A DNA stretch of 8,804 nt, from positions 1-8,804 of the forward strand of contig DHWM01000173.1 of NCBI GenBank assembly GCA_002413185.1, read 5' to 3'. Origin of the DNA: Actinobacteria bacterium UBA5182 (GTDB lineage: Bacteria > Actinomycetota > UBA4738). Each line of letters opens with the position of its first letter. Position 1 is the first letter of the stretch. Made by a program: the position numbers and the translations under genes. This document shows positions 1 to 5,648 of the stretch, in pieces. Below the pieces are notes generated by a model. That model did not search any database. It saw only the letters and a list, made by a program, of their open reading frames with translations, and was not told the origin of the DNA.

Positions 1-30
1 CTCGAAGAGGCAAGGGTAGCCTGGTTGAAG

Positions 31-543
31 TCACGGAGTGTCCAACGGTATCGGGGTCGCCGGTAGAGGCTCGACGGAGAAAGCGTCGATAAACGTGCCG
101 GTGTTAGCGTCCACCAAGACATCCCATTCCTGGCCGCATTGGTCTTCCTGTCCCGAACCGCCGACCGGCCCGAAGGCGGGAATGCATGCTCCCGAATACC
201 TGAGCTCCCAGACAAGCATGTCCTTCTGAATCGAACCTCCGGCGGGTAGGAGAGCCAGAATCGGTTGAACAGAAACCGCAGGCAAGCCTTCATGATCGCT
301 CGACCATGCGATGGCATCCGCTGCTGAGAAGCTGGCCGTTTGCGAACCAGGAGGCTCCAAGGAGATCCCGGAGTCAGGGTAATCCAGCGGAGCTGTGAGC
401 GTGGTCGCCGGGAGAACCGTCGGCGAGGGGAGACCGTTCGCTGGCGGGGTGGAGTTGGCCCCGGCGTGCGAGATCCCGAGCCATGCGACAGCCCCGATAC
501 CCAGGACGGCAGTCGCAAACAGCACGTACTTTGCCCGAATCAC
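31..543 (-). CDS. Membrane-anchored or secreted hypothetical protein
   Basis: I do not recognise the family. From the GTG at 543 the protein has 170 residues. It has a short basic start, one hydrophobic segment at about residues 7-24 (signal anchor or signal peptide), a Pro/Thr/Ser-rich linker at about 32-55, and a compact C-terminal domain. That domain contains two cysteines (C120, C136), which could form a disulfide outside the cell. It ends with a stretch reading EWDVLVDANTGTFIDAF, which resembles the strand-turn-strand of PepSY-like domains; this is only a resemblance. The start at 543 is preferred because AGGAG lies 6 bases before it. An in-frame GTG at 570 would add 9 residues but has only AAGGG three bases upstream. 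The gene follows the interrupted exported-protein gene on the same strand by 33 bases, so the two are probably one transcript. The role is unknown. Confidence 0.78.
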   Translation of the reverse strand: MIRAKYVLFATAVLGIGAVAWLGISHAGANSTPPANGLPSPTVLPATTLTAPLDYPDSGISLEPPGSQTASFSAADAIAWSSDHEGLPAVSVQPILALLPAGGSIQKDMLVWELRYSGACIPAFGPVGGSGQEDQCGQEWDVLVDANTGTFIDAFSVEPLPATPIPLDTP

Positions 544-576
544 TCGTCGCTCCTGTTCATCGGTTTCCACAGGCCC

Positions 577-1413
577 TTAGCTACAGGAGTGGTCAGTCGG
601 CTGGGTCCAGCTGTTCCAAGCCGAGGTATTGTTCTGGTCTTGCTGATCGGCCCAGCAGACGCTTCGGCTTCCTACACTTCCCAAGTCCCCTTTCCATCGC
701 CAATTCCAACCATCGGCCGGGTGACCGTCGCTCGTTCGGAACGCTTCGCTCGTCCATGAGGAACCAAAGCGTTCTTGCACGACAGTTAGCTTCTCCGGTG
801 TGTCGGACACGCCCGCGAAGTCGTCGCCGCTGTTGTCCACCTCCGACATCCAGGCGCCCCAGAAGGGGGTGAACCAATGGTTATACGGGTCGTATCCAGT
901 GACGCCGCAGAGGGTGGTTTCCGAGTTGCACGGGGAAGGGTCTCCGTCGATCCGCATATGTATGTGGGTATCGCTCGACCAGTAATCGACCGTGAATTGA
1001 TGCGTGGTGCCGAAGCTCGCCGGTCCCCAGAAGTTGGTCGCCTTTGACCCGTCAGTACGGGTCCACTGCCAAAAGTAGTCGAGCTCCTTGGTTCCGTCGG
1101 GGAACCTTCTCTGCACGTAGCCAATCTGAGCATACCCGTTGCCGTTGTCCCCTTCCATCATGGCCCAAGCGGACGAACGCGTTTCGTAGCTTTACGGGGT
1201 GCTTGAGCACATCTTCGGGGCGCGCATTTCCAGGTACACACTGGATCCGATGAGCGCCGGCGAACCGGCGGTGCGGTACTTCCCATCGAAGTAATGGTCG
1301 CTGTCCAGGGAAGCGCAGCTCGCGTTGGCCATGGCCGTCCTCGGCGTGAAGGGGACCAGCGCTGCGATCAAGAAAGCCATCAGAAGCCCCAGCTCTGAGC
1401 GCCCGTGTCGCAC
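577..1413 (-). pseudogene. Exported protein gene interrupted by an in-frame TAA
   Basis: One reading frame runs from GTG at 1413 to TAA at 577-579, broken only by a TAA at 1192-1194. The part before the stop (73 codons) starts with a typical signal peptide: HGR near the start, hydrophobic core LLMAFLIAALVPF, likely cleavage near AMA/NA. It continues into a Cys-containing segment. Ten codons after the stop the frame reads SSAWAMMEGDNGNGYAQIGY and continues for 194 more residues, rich in Trp, Tyr, Phe and Gly. This looks like a secreted beta-rich domain. No ribosome binding site precedes the ATG pair at 1156-1161, so the second half is unlikely to be a separate gene. The GTG start has GAGAGGG 5 bases upstream. 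A single change such as CAA to TAA would explain the break. I do not recognise the family. A sequencing error or stop readthrough remains possible. Confidence 0.8.
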
Positions 1414-1423
1414 CGTCGCCCTC

Positions 1424-1470
1424 TCAATCGCCCGCTTTATCCCTTCCAGTCTTCTGGGAGGGGCGATTGA
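1424..1470 (-). repeat. Nested inverted repeat in the leader of the exported-protein gene
   Basis: The outer arms, 1424-1433 and 1461-1470, are perfect 10-base complements (TCAATCGCCC / GGGCGATTGA). Inside lies a second stem, 1441-1449 with 1454-1462, of nine pairs with one A-C mismatch on the minus-strand transcript and a 4-base loop. The two stems share bases 1461-1462, so they compete for pairing. One outer arm abuts the ribosome binding site (1419-1425) of the gene starting at 1413. The other touches a TACAAT box. It may act as an operator or as an RNA leader structure; neither is shown. Confidence 0.55.
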
Positions 1471-1498
1471 TTGTACCCCACCTCTTGTCTCCAGGACC
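1470..1498 (-). promoter_or_regulatory. Possible promoter of the exported-protein operon
   Basis: TACAAT at 1475-1470 (minus strand) matches a -10 box in five of six bases, about 57 bases before the GTG start at 1413. The -35 region 17 bases further upstream (around 1493-1498, GGTCCT) does not resemble the consensus. The call rests on the -10 box and position alone. Confidence 0.35.
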
Positions 1499-1708
1499 AC
1501 CCGGCAAGTTAACTCCCCTCTAATGTCCGCCAAATGGGTTCCTTGCTCACCAGACCGTGCTCGCGAACGGTGACCCTCTCTCCGATCGTTCAATCCGGGG
1601 AGCCCGACGTGGAAGCGGCGCCAGCCGTTCCCGACTTACGGCGTTCTGATCGTGAAGCGCGGAAGGCTCTCGGCGAGGATCATCGCGCTGCCCTTGTAAG
1701 CCCGGGCA

Positions 1709-2854
1709 TCAGGACGAACGCGTCACCACCGCCCGCCGGACCGTGCACGCCTCCAACCGTTCCGGACGCGGTTCGACGCCGAGCCCGGGCCCTGTCGGCA
1801 CCGCCATCGTCCCGTCCGGCGCCAGGACGAACGGGACGGTGAGGTCCTCGGCGAAGTACCGGTCGCTGGCGCTGGTGTCCCCGGGCATCGTCACGCCGGG
1901 GAGCGCCGCAAGCGCCAGGTTCGCCGCGCGGCCGACACCCGTCTCGAGCATCCCCCCGATCCAGACGGGCATGCCCTGCTTCAGGCACACGTCGTGGATG
2001 CGCTTCGCCTCCAACACCCCGCCCACCCTGCCGGGCTTGATGTTGATGACGCGGCACGCCTCCAGCTCGATTGCCGCGGCCGCGTCGCGGGCCGACCGGA
2101 TCGACTCGTCCAGGCAGATGGGCGTGCGAAGCCTCCATTGGAGCGCAGCGTGCTCCACCAGGTCCTCGTGGTCCAGGGGCTGCTCGATCATCACCAGACC
2201 CATCTCGTCGAGCGCTTCGAACACCGGCGCGTCGGACAGCCGGTACGCGCCGTTCGCGTCGACCGACAGCGGGGTGTCGGGAAGCGCCTCACGAACCGCC
2301 CGGATCACGTCGATGTCGCGCCCGGGCTCGATCTTCAGCTTGACCCGCCGGTAACCGTGGCCCAGGTATCCGTGGATCTCCTCGATCATGGCCCCGACCG
2401 TGGCCGCGATCCCCACGCTCACACCACACGGGACGCGGTCCCGAACCGCCCCCAGCTCGTCGGCCAGGCTTCGACCCAACCGACGAAGGGTGGCGTCCAG
2501 GACCGCCGCCTCCACCGCGGCCTTCGCCATCCGATGTCCCCGGACCCAGCGGAGGCGCTCGCCCACCGCTCGGGCGTCTGCCAAGGGCGCGTCCAGCAAC
2601 GCGGGGCCGAAAATCGTCTGGAGCGCCAGCCACGATCCGGCCAGCCACTCCTCGGAGTACCTCGGCTCCTCGGACGCCACACACTCTCCCCATCCCGCCA
2701 CGTCGCCCCCGTCGACCCGGACCAGGATGGCCCGCTTGTTCGTCTCCTCCCCGAAGCTCGTCCGGAACGGCCTGACCAGCGGCAGCGCGACCTCGAACAG
2801 CGCCACCGAACGGAGGCTCAGCCCGGGACCGCCGCCCGCGTCGTCAGGGCTCAC
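1709..2854 (-). CDS. o-Succinylbenzoate synthase / N-acylamino acid racemase family enzyme
   Basis: This is an enolase-superfamily enzyme of 381 residues, the usual length. The N-terminal capping domain opens with LPLVRPFRTSFG. The barrel carries all expected catalytic positions: the KxK pair K172/K174 in VKLKI, metal ligands D199 (VDANG), E224 (IEQPL) and D249 (LDES), and K273 (NIKPGRVGG) opposite the first lysines. Family members either dehydrate SHCHC to o-succinylbenzoate in menaquinone synthesis (MenC), racemise N-acyl or N-succinyl amino acids, or do both; sequence alone does not separate these. No other menaquinone gene is near, and the partner is an acyltransferase, so I favour racemisation of N-succinyl amino acids. 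The GTG at 2854 is chosen because GGAGG lies 7 bases upstream. It overlaps the acyltransferase stop as GTGA, which implies coupled translation. The enzyme is cytoplasmic. Family call is firm; substrate is inferred. Confidence 0.92.
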   Translation of the reverse strand: MSPDDAGGGPGLSLRSVALFEVALPLVRPFRTSFGEETNKRAILVRVDGGDVAGWGECVASEEPRYSEEWLAGSWLALQTIFGPALLDAPLADARAVGERLRWVRGHRMAKAAVEAAVLDATLRRLGRSLADELGAVRDRVPCGVSVGIAATVGAMIEEIHGYLGHGYRRVKLKIEPGRDIDVIRAVREALPDTPLSVDANGAYRLSDAPVFEALDEMGLVMIEQPLDHEDLVEHAALQWRLRTPICLDESIRSARDAAAAIELEACRVINIKPGRVGGVLEAKRIHDVCLKQGMPVWIGGMLETGVGRAANLALAALPGVTMPGDTSASDRYFAEDLTVPFVLAPDGTMAVPTGPGLGVEPRPERLEACTVRRAVVTRSS

Positions 2855-3690
2855 CCGGCATCCTCCACACGTTCGAACACGTAACTGCCATCCTCCGTCA
2901 ACCAGGTCGCCACCAGGCCGGCGGAGAAGCACCCGGCGAACGCGCGACCGGACGCCTCTCGCCACACCCGGCCCAGGTCGGAGTCGCTCCGGCGGATGGC
3001 CAGATGGTCGGTCGGGATCTGGACGAGCGCGCCCGGTGACGGCCGCAGTCCCGTCTCGGAGGGGCGCGATGCATCGGGATCACCGGTGGCCTCCAACAAC
3101 CGGGCGCCCGTTGCCGGCTCGGTCGCCTCGCCCCGCACGGCCGCTTCGACCCGCTTCGACTCCAGGCGCCACCTGACCTCGAACCGGTCGCTGAGGTCCC
3201 CCCGATTGAGCTGGTCGCGCATTTCACCGTAGAACCCTGGGAGGAACCGGGTGGCCACCGCCCCCAGCTTCACCAAGTTGATCCTGGCGTTGCGCGCCAC
3301 CAGTGGATCGAACGTCCACCGGACCTCCTCGATCCCCAGGTCCAGGCATGCGGCGCGTTGGGCCAGCTTCAGCGCGTACCCGGTGCCCCGCGAACGGTGC
3401 TCGGGCACCACGGCCAGCATGTGCGAGTGGAGGTGCAGGCCCTGCTCGAACCCGAGGAAGCCGAACACGAAGCCCACCAGCTCGTCGCCCCGCTCCGCCC
3501 CCAGCAGCACGGTCCCGGCGTGCTGGAAGGCTCGAATCAGCTCGCGGGGAAGCGTCTGATCGCCCCACACCAACCCGATCAACGAGGACACACGGTCGGC
3601 GTCCCCCAGCTCGCGGAGCGGCCTGACCGAGACACCGGCGGCCTCGGCGGCACCGTCGGCCGCATCGCTGGGATCGAAGCTCGAGGGCAC
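2851..3690 (-). CDS. GNAT-family acyltransferase, COG3375 type
   Basis: This 279-residue protein transfers an acyl group from acyl-CoA. The GNAT core lies at about residues 20-165. Motif A reads MLAVVPEHRSRGTGYALKL with the CoA-binding R99-x-x-G102-x-G104. It is followed by EEVRWTFDPLVARNARINL and KLGAVATRFLPGFYG, hallmarks of the COG3375 predicted acyltransferases. A C-terminal extension of about 110 residues is usual for that group. In Geobacillus a GNAT N-succinyltransferase works with an N-succinylamino acid racemase; by analogy this enzyme may succinylate amino acids for the racemase-type enzyme, whose start overlaps its stop by 4 bases. The GTG at 3690 has no ribosome binding site. A TACACT box ends 10 bases before it, so the gene may be read leaderless or from the upstream gene 57 bases away. 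No later GTG or ATG fits. The acyl donor and acceptor are inferred. Confidence 0.92.
   Translation of the reverse strand: MPSSFDPSDAADGAAEAAGVSVRPLRELGDADRVSSLIGLVWGDQTLPRELIRAFQHAGTVLLGAERGDELVGFVFGFLGFEQGLHLHSHMLAVVPEHRSRGTGYALKLAQRAACLDLGIEEVRWTFDPLVARNARINLVKLGAVATRFLPGFYGEMRDQLNRGDLSDRFEVRWRLESKRVEAAVRGEATEPATGARLLEATGDPDASRPSETGLRPSPGALVQIPTDHLAIRRSDSDLGRVWREASGRAFAGCFSAGLVATWLTEDGSYVFERVEDAG
2862..2866 (-). promoter_or_regulatory. Ribosome binding site of the racemase-family gene
   Basis: GGAGG sits 7 bases before the GTG at 2854 and lies inside the last codons of the upstream acyltransferase gene. It decides the start against a frame that stays open upstream to 2965. Confidence 0.75.
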
Positions 3691-3747
3691 GACGGAGCGA
3701 AGTGTACCGAGGGGTGCAGCGTGCCCCCGTCCTGGCGGCGGGGAAAC

Positions 3748-4428
3748 CTACCCGGCGGCGGCCAGGATCCTGGCGGCCACGGACTCAGCCGAGGCTCCGG
3801 TGGCCGCTCCGCCGATCAGCCTGGCCAGGTCCTGCTCGGACATGACCTGGGAGGTCAGGTTGATCGAGGGGAACCCGCGCGCTTCCAGCACCAGATTCGT
3901 CTTGCCCTCCACCCGCGCCATGGCCACCTCGGCGCCGACCCCGTCGGTGTCGCACAGGAGGAACGCCATCCGGTCCCGCCCCGCCCGATAGACCTTGTCC
4001 GAGGCTCGCAGGACGAACGGGGCCAGCTCGGCCAGGGCCTTCAGCACGTTCTCCGCCGTCTCGGAGGCGCCCGAGGCTCGAAGCCGCGCCACCGGCTCGA
4101 CGGTCGCCACCAGGACCATGAAGCCGTTTCCGTCCCGGGACGGCCAGGAGTGCTCGAGGAGCAGGTCGCTTCGGAGCGCCTTCAGCGTTCCCGCGCCCGT
4201 CCGCCGGTCGATCAACGCGGCGCCCGGGGCGGCCGGCATGGGCTCGAACGGAGGGGGCGCCGGCTGCGGGGCGGCCTGTTCGGACTCGTACCGGACCTGC
4301 AGGCCGGCCACAGGCGACGGCGGGTCTTGCCCAGAGGGCTCGTTGCCGCTGTCTGCCTCGGCCTCCCACGTAACAGCGAGCTGCAGCGACAGCAGGACCT
4401 CGTCCTGTTCGGTGCCGAAAACAACCAT
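3748..4428 (-). CDS. Degenerate GGDEF-domain-like protein
   Basis: This 226-residue protein has a C-terminal part that follows the layout of a diguanylate cyclase (GGDEF) domain. IDRRTGAGTLKAL (73-85) corresponds to the DxLTGL start. A helix region LKALAELAPFVLRASDKVYR (129-148) precedes GRDRM (150-154), which sits where GGDEF should be and is followed by AFLLCDTD. The strand equivalent to the metal-binding DxDxF (VLVATVEPV, 105-113) lacks its aspartate. Both catalytic signatures are lost, so cyclic-di-GMP synthesis is not expected; a binding or structural role is possible. The N-terminal 70 residues are Pro/Ala/Glu-rich and look disordered. No membrane segment is seen. The ATG at 4428 has GAGGG 7 bases upstream. 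An in-frame ACG at 4458, ten codons earlier and behind GAGGTGAGG, might be an alternative or lost start. The gene lies between the small membrane-protein gene and the acyltransferase gene. The domain call is by eye. Confidence 0.72.
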   Translation of the reverse strand: MVVFGTEQDEVLLSLQLAVTWEAEADSGNEPSGQDPPSPVAGLQVRYESEQAAPQPAPPPFEPMPAAPGAALIDRRTGAGTLKALRSDLLLEHSWPSRDGNGFMVLVATVEPVARLRASGASETAENVLKALAELAPFVLRASDKVYRAGRDRMAFLLCDTDGVGAEVAMARVEGKTNLVLEARGFPSINLTSQVMSEQDLARLIGGAATGASAESVAARILAAAG

Positions 4429-4460
4429 CCCAGGGCCCTCGAAACTCTCGGCGAACGTTC

Positions 4461-4487
4461 CTCACCTCAAGTGTTCGGCGGTCCTGG
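4461..4487. repeat. Imperfect direct repeat, copy 1 (leader of the GGDEF-like gene)
   Basis: These 27 bases match 4685-4711 at 21 positions. The shared core is GTGTTCGG. On the minus strand both copies run from a CCAGG to a TGAGG that serves as, or resembles, a ribosome binding site. In this copy the expected start codon is replaced by ACG (4456-4458). It may be a decayed duplicate of the tRNA 3' end plus leader. Confidence 0.5.
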
Positions 4488-4498
4488 GACGCCGGTTG

Positions 4499-4517
4499 AG
4501 CGGCCGCCAAGGCCGCT
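4499..4517 (-). terminator. Possible terminator hairpin after the small membrane-protein gene
   Basis: AGCGGCC (4499-4505) and GGCCGCT (4511-4517) form a perfect 7-pair stem with a 5-base loop, starting 8 bases past the stop codon at 4526-4528. No T-run follows on the minus strand, so it would be a weak or RNA-stabilising hairpin rather than a classic intrinsic terminator. Confidence 0.35.
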
Positions 4518-4525
4518 TCAGGGCT

Positions 4526-4681
4526 CTACGCGCCGTCGGGCGGAGGGAGCTCCTGCCATTCGCTCTCGTCCATGCCGGCGCCCCGGCGACGCTTCAGGAA
4601 CTGCATTGCAGCGCCGACCAGCCCGGCGATGAACGCGAACAGGAAGAACTTGCGGAGCTTCCCGCCCTTCTTGTCTCCCAT
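4526..4681 (-). CDS. Small membrane protein, possibly DLW-39-like
   Basis: This 51-residue protein starts MGDKKGGKLRK, has one hydrophobic segment at about 12-29 (FFLFAFIAGLVGAAMQFL), then KRRR, and ends in an acidic tail with a lone Trp (MDESEWQEL). The basic residues on both sides leave the topology open. Actinobacteria often carry a small protein of about 40 residues near gyrA and tRNA-Ile with a hydrophobic start, basic patch and an acidic D-L-W tail (DLW-39 family); layout and location fit, but the DLW triplet itself is absent and the protein is longer, so this is an inference. The ATG is supported by AGGAGG (4686-4691) 4 bases upstream, the strongest ribosome binding site in the window. 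The start lies only 21 bases past the tRNA-Ile 3' end with no room for a separate promoter, so the message is probably released by tRNA 3' processing. Function is unknown. Confidence 0.75.
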   Translation of the reverse strand: MGDKKGGKLRKFFLFAFIAGLVGAAMQFLKRRRGAGMDESEWQELPPPDGA

Positions 4682-4684
4682 TTC

Positions 4685-4711
4685 TCCTCCTCAGGTGTTC
4701 GGTGGGCCTGG
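4685..4711. repeat. Imperfect direct repeat, copy 2 (tRNA 3' end and small-gene leader)
   Basis: This copy covers the last bases of tRNA-Ile and the leader of the small membrane-protein gene, including most of its ribosome binding site. It matches 4461-4487 at 21 of 27 positions. Because it includes functional tRNA sequence, it is probably the original copy. Confidence 0.5.
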
Positions 4712-4776
4712 ATGGACTCGAACCATCGACCTCATCCTTATCAGGGATGCGCTCTAACCGCCTGAGCTACAGGCCC
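4703..4776 (-). tRNA. tRNA-Ile (anticodon GAU)
   Basis: The gene is 74 bases and folds fully: a perfect 7-pair acceptor stem (GGGCCTG/CAGGCCC), D arm with GCTC/GAGC, anticodon stem CATCC/GGATG with loop CTGATAA (anticodon GAT), a 5-base variable region, and T arm GATGG/CCATC with loop TTCGAGT. The discriminator base is A. The next bases are CCG, so the CCA tail is not encoded and must be added by tRNA nucleotidyltransferase. Placement after gyrA and DUF3566 matches actinobacterial genomes. No tRNA-Ala, often its partner, follows here. Confidence 0.98.
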
Positions 4777-4819
4777 TCGGAGAACCCTTGGCATGGACGG
4801 GATCCTGGCTCGCGGCGCA

Positions 4820-4849
4820 AGCGTACCCGCGCCCTTCTCGGGGTGTCAA
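4820..4849 (-). promoter_or_regulatory. Promoter of tRNA-Ile
   Basis: A perfect -35 box TTGACA (4849-4844) is followed by an 18-base spacer and TACGCT (4825-4820) as the -10 box, all on the minus strand. Transcription would begin near 4813, giving a 5' leader of about 37 bases before the mature tRNA. It is the best sigma-70-type promoter in the window and probably also drives the small gene behind the tRNA. Confidence 0.75.
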
Positions 4850-4901
4850 TGCAGGTAGCAGCGGTGCACGGCAGCGCCAGCCGTCCGGGGTACACGCGGC
4901 T

Positions 4902-5321
4902 TCAGCGCTTCTCGGTGAGCGAGACCTCGATGCCCCCGACCACGTCGGAGACCACGTTGTAGAGCACCGAAACGAGCATGTTGACGAGCGACCACACCAC
5001 CACGCCGACCAGTCCGATCAGGAACATCCGGCTGAAGATCCAACCCCCGTGGATCTTGAAACCGGTCCTGGGCGAGCCGAATCCTGACGTGGACAGCAGG
5101 TGGGAGAGCGAGTCGAGCGCTCCGATCACGCCGAGGATCCAGTACACGATGACCAGCGCGAACAGGAAGATCAGCATCAGGCAGAAGTAGAACAGCAGCG
5201 AGAACTTGAGCACGGACCAGGGACTGACCCGCCGGACGGCAACCTGGACCCGCCGCGGCATCTGAGGGCGGGGTTCCTCGCGCCGAGGCGAGACCCTCTC
5301 CGTGCGGATGTCTGCCTTCAT
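4902..5321 (-). CDS. DUF3566 transmembrane protein
   Basis: This 139-residue membrane protein has a basic, Pro/Arg-rich cytoplasmic start (1-35) containing the family-typical VRRVSPWSVLKFSLLFYF. It has a long first membrane segment at about 38-66, a loop with FKIHGGWIFSRMF, a second segment at about 97-120, and the conserved tail YNVVSDVVGGIEVSLTEK. It matches the DUF3566 family, found downstream of gyrA in actinobacteria (Rv0007 in Mycobacterium tuberculosis is the equivalent). Biochemical function is not established. The N-terminal extension here is short compared with mycobacterial members. The ATG at 5321 has a GGGAG 10 bases upstream. A separate promoter is proposed at 5422-5450, because the transporter gene on the opposite strand cuts it off from gyrA. 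tRNA-Ile follows on the same strand after 125 bases. Confidence 0.93.
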   Translation of the reverse strand: MKADIRTERVSPRREEPRPQMPRRVQVAVRRVSPWSVLKFSLLFYFCLMLIFLFALVIVYWILGVIGALDSLSHLLSTSGFGSPRTGFKIHGGWIFSRMFLIGLVGVVVWSLVNMLVSVLYNVVSDVVGGIEVSLTEKR

Positions 5322-5421
5322 CGGTTCACGTCTCCCACCGGCCTGAGCGGGGCTCCGCAGACCGATCGTCGGTCGCGAGGACGCGGGGCCCGAGACCTGC
5401 TTTTACCACTCGCGCCGTCCT

Positions 5422-5450
5422 TTTGTACGCGGCGCAAGGGGCCGGAGCAA
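5422..5450 (-). promoter_or_regulatory. Likely promoter of the DUF3566 gene
   Basis: On the minus strand TTGCTC (5450-5445) and TACAAA (5427-5422) lie 17 bases apart, four matches of six to each consensus box or better. Transcription would start near 5415, leaving a leader of about 94 bases. Confidence 0.42.
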
Positions 5451-5600
5451 GCAAGTCCTGTCTGAGGATACGACTGCGGCGGTTCCGAACAGTGCCTTTG
5501 CCCCCCGAGCGTGCGCCGACCGGGTCCAAAACATGCACAGGGTCCGTACCCGGAGGGCGAACTTGTATTCCTGGGAGCCCGCTGTTCCTGCGCCACGCAG

Positions 5601-5630
5601 TTGACATCGACCGATCGGCGCTCCGAGCTG
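5601..5630 (+). promoter_or_regulatory. Possible promoter of the MFS transporter gene
   Basis: TTGACA at 5601-5606 is a perfect -35 box 43 bases before the chosen ATG. The hexamers 17-18 bases further (CGAGCT, GAGCTG) are poor -10 boxes, so the call is weak. Confidence 0.3.
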
Positions 5631-5648
5631 AGCCGTCATGATGGGCCG

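Larger units (their letters stand above)
1414..1708. other. Non-coding stretch between the racemase gene and the exported-protein gene
   Basis: This stretch of 295 bases holds no gene I can support. An open frame extends upstream of the GTG at 1413 as far as 1593, but it lacks signal-peptide logic and the good ribosome binding site lies at 1413. The part near 1424-1475 carries a nested inverted repeat and a possible promoter. Just after the racemase stop, an 8-base palindrome (GCCCGGGC, 1700-1707) is seen, with no T-run behind it, so no clear terminator is present. Minus-strand bases from about 1706 down to 1641 could read as a protein tail ending FTIRTP-stop, but they lack an upstream frame. 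Confidence 0.6.
5322..5648. other. Divergent intergenic region between the DUF3566 and transporter genes
   Basis: These 327 bases separate two genes that point away from each other and hold no gene I can support. They contain a likely promoter for DUF3566 (5422-5450) and, near the other end, a perfect TTGACA at 5601-5606 that may be the -35 box for the transporter gene. The frame of the transporter stays open upstream to 5511, but that part is Cys/Arg/Pro-rich and unlike a transporter start. A six-codon frame (5638-5658) overlaps the transporter start and looks incidental. Confidence 0.6.

Noticed and set aside
1641..1706. Possible C-terminal remnant of a gene (minus-strand tail ending FTIRTP-stop)
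   Set aside because: Codon use looks coding, but the frame closes at a TGA some 20-25 codons upstream and no start or ribosome binding site is seen. Too short to support.
1994..2884. Plus-strand open frame of 296 codons
   Set aside because: It is antisense to the well-supported racemase-family gene and its translation is low-complexity Arg/Gln/His-rich.
4440..4525. Remnant of a tRNA-Ala expected after tRNA-Ile
   Set aside because: Only a match to the last few bases of tRNA-Ile is present; no T arm, anticodon arm or acceptor pairing can be built.
3358..4632. Long plus-strand open frame (424 codons)
   Set aside because: It runs antisense to the acyltransferase, GGDEF-like and small-protein genes, and its Gly/Arg/His/Gln-rich translation has no domain signal. 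High-GC antisense frames are often open.
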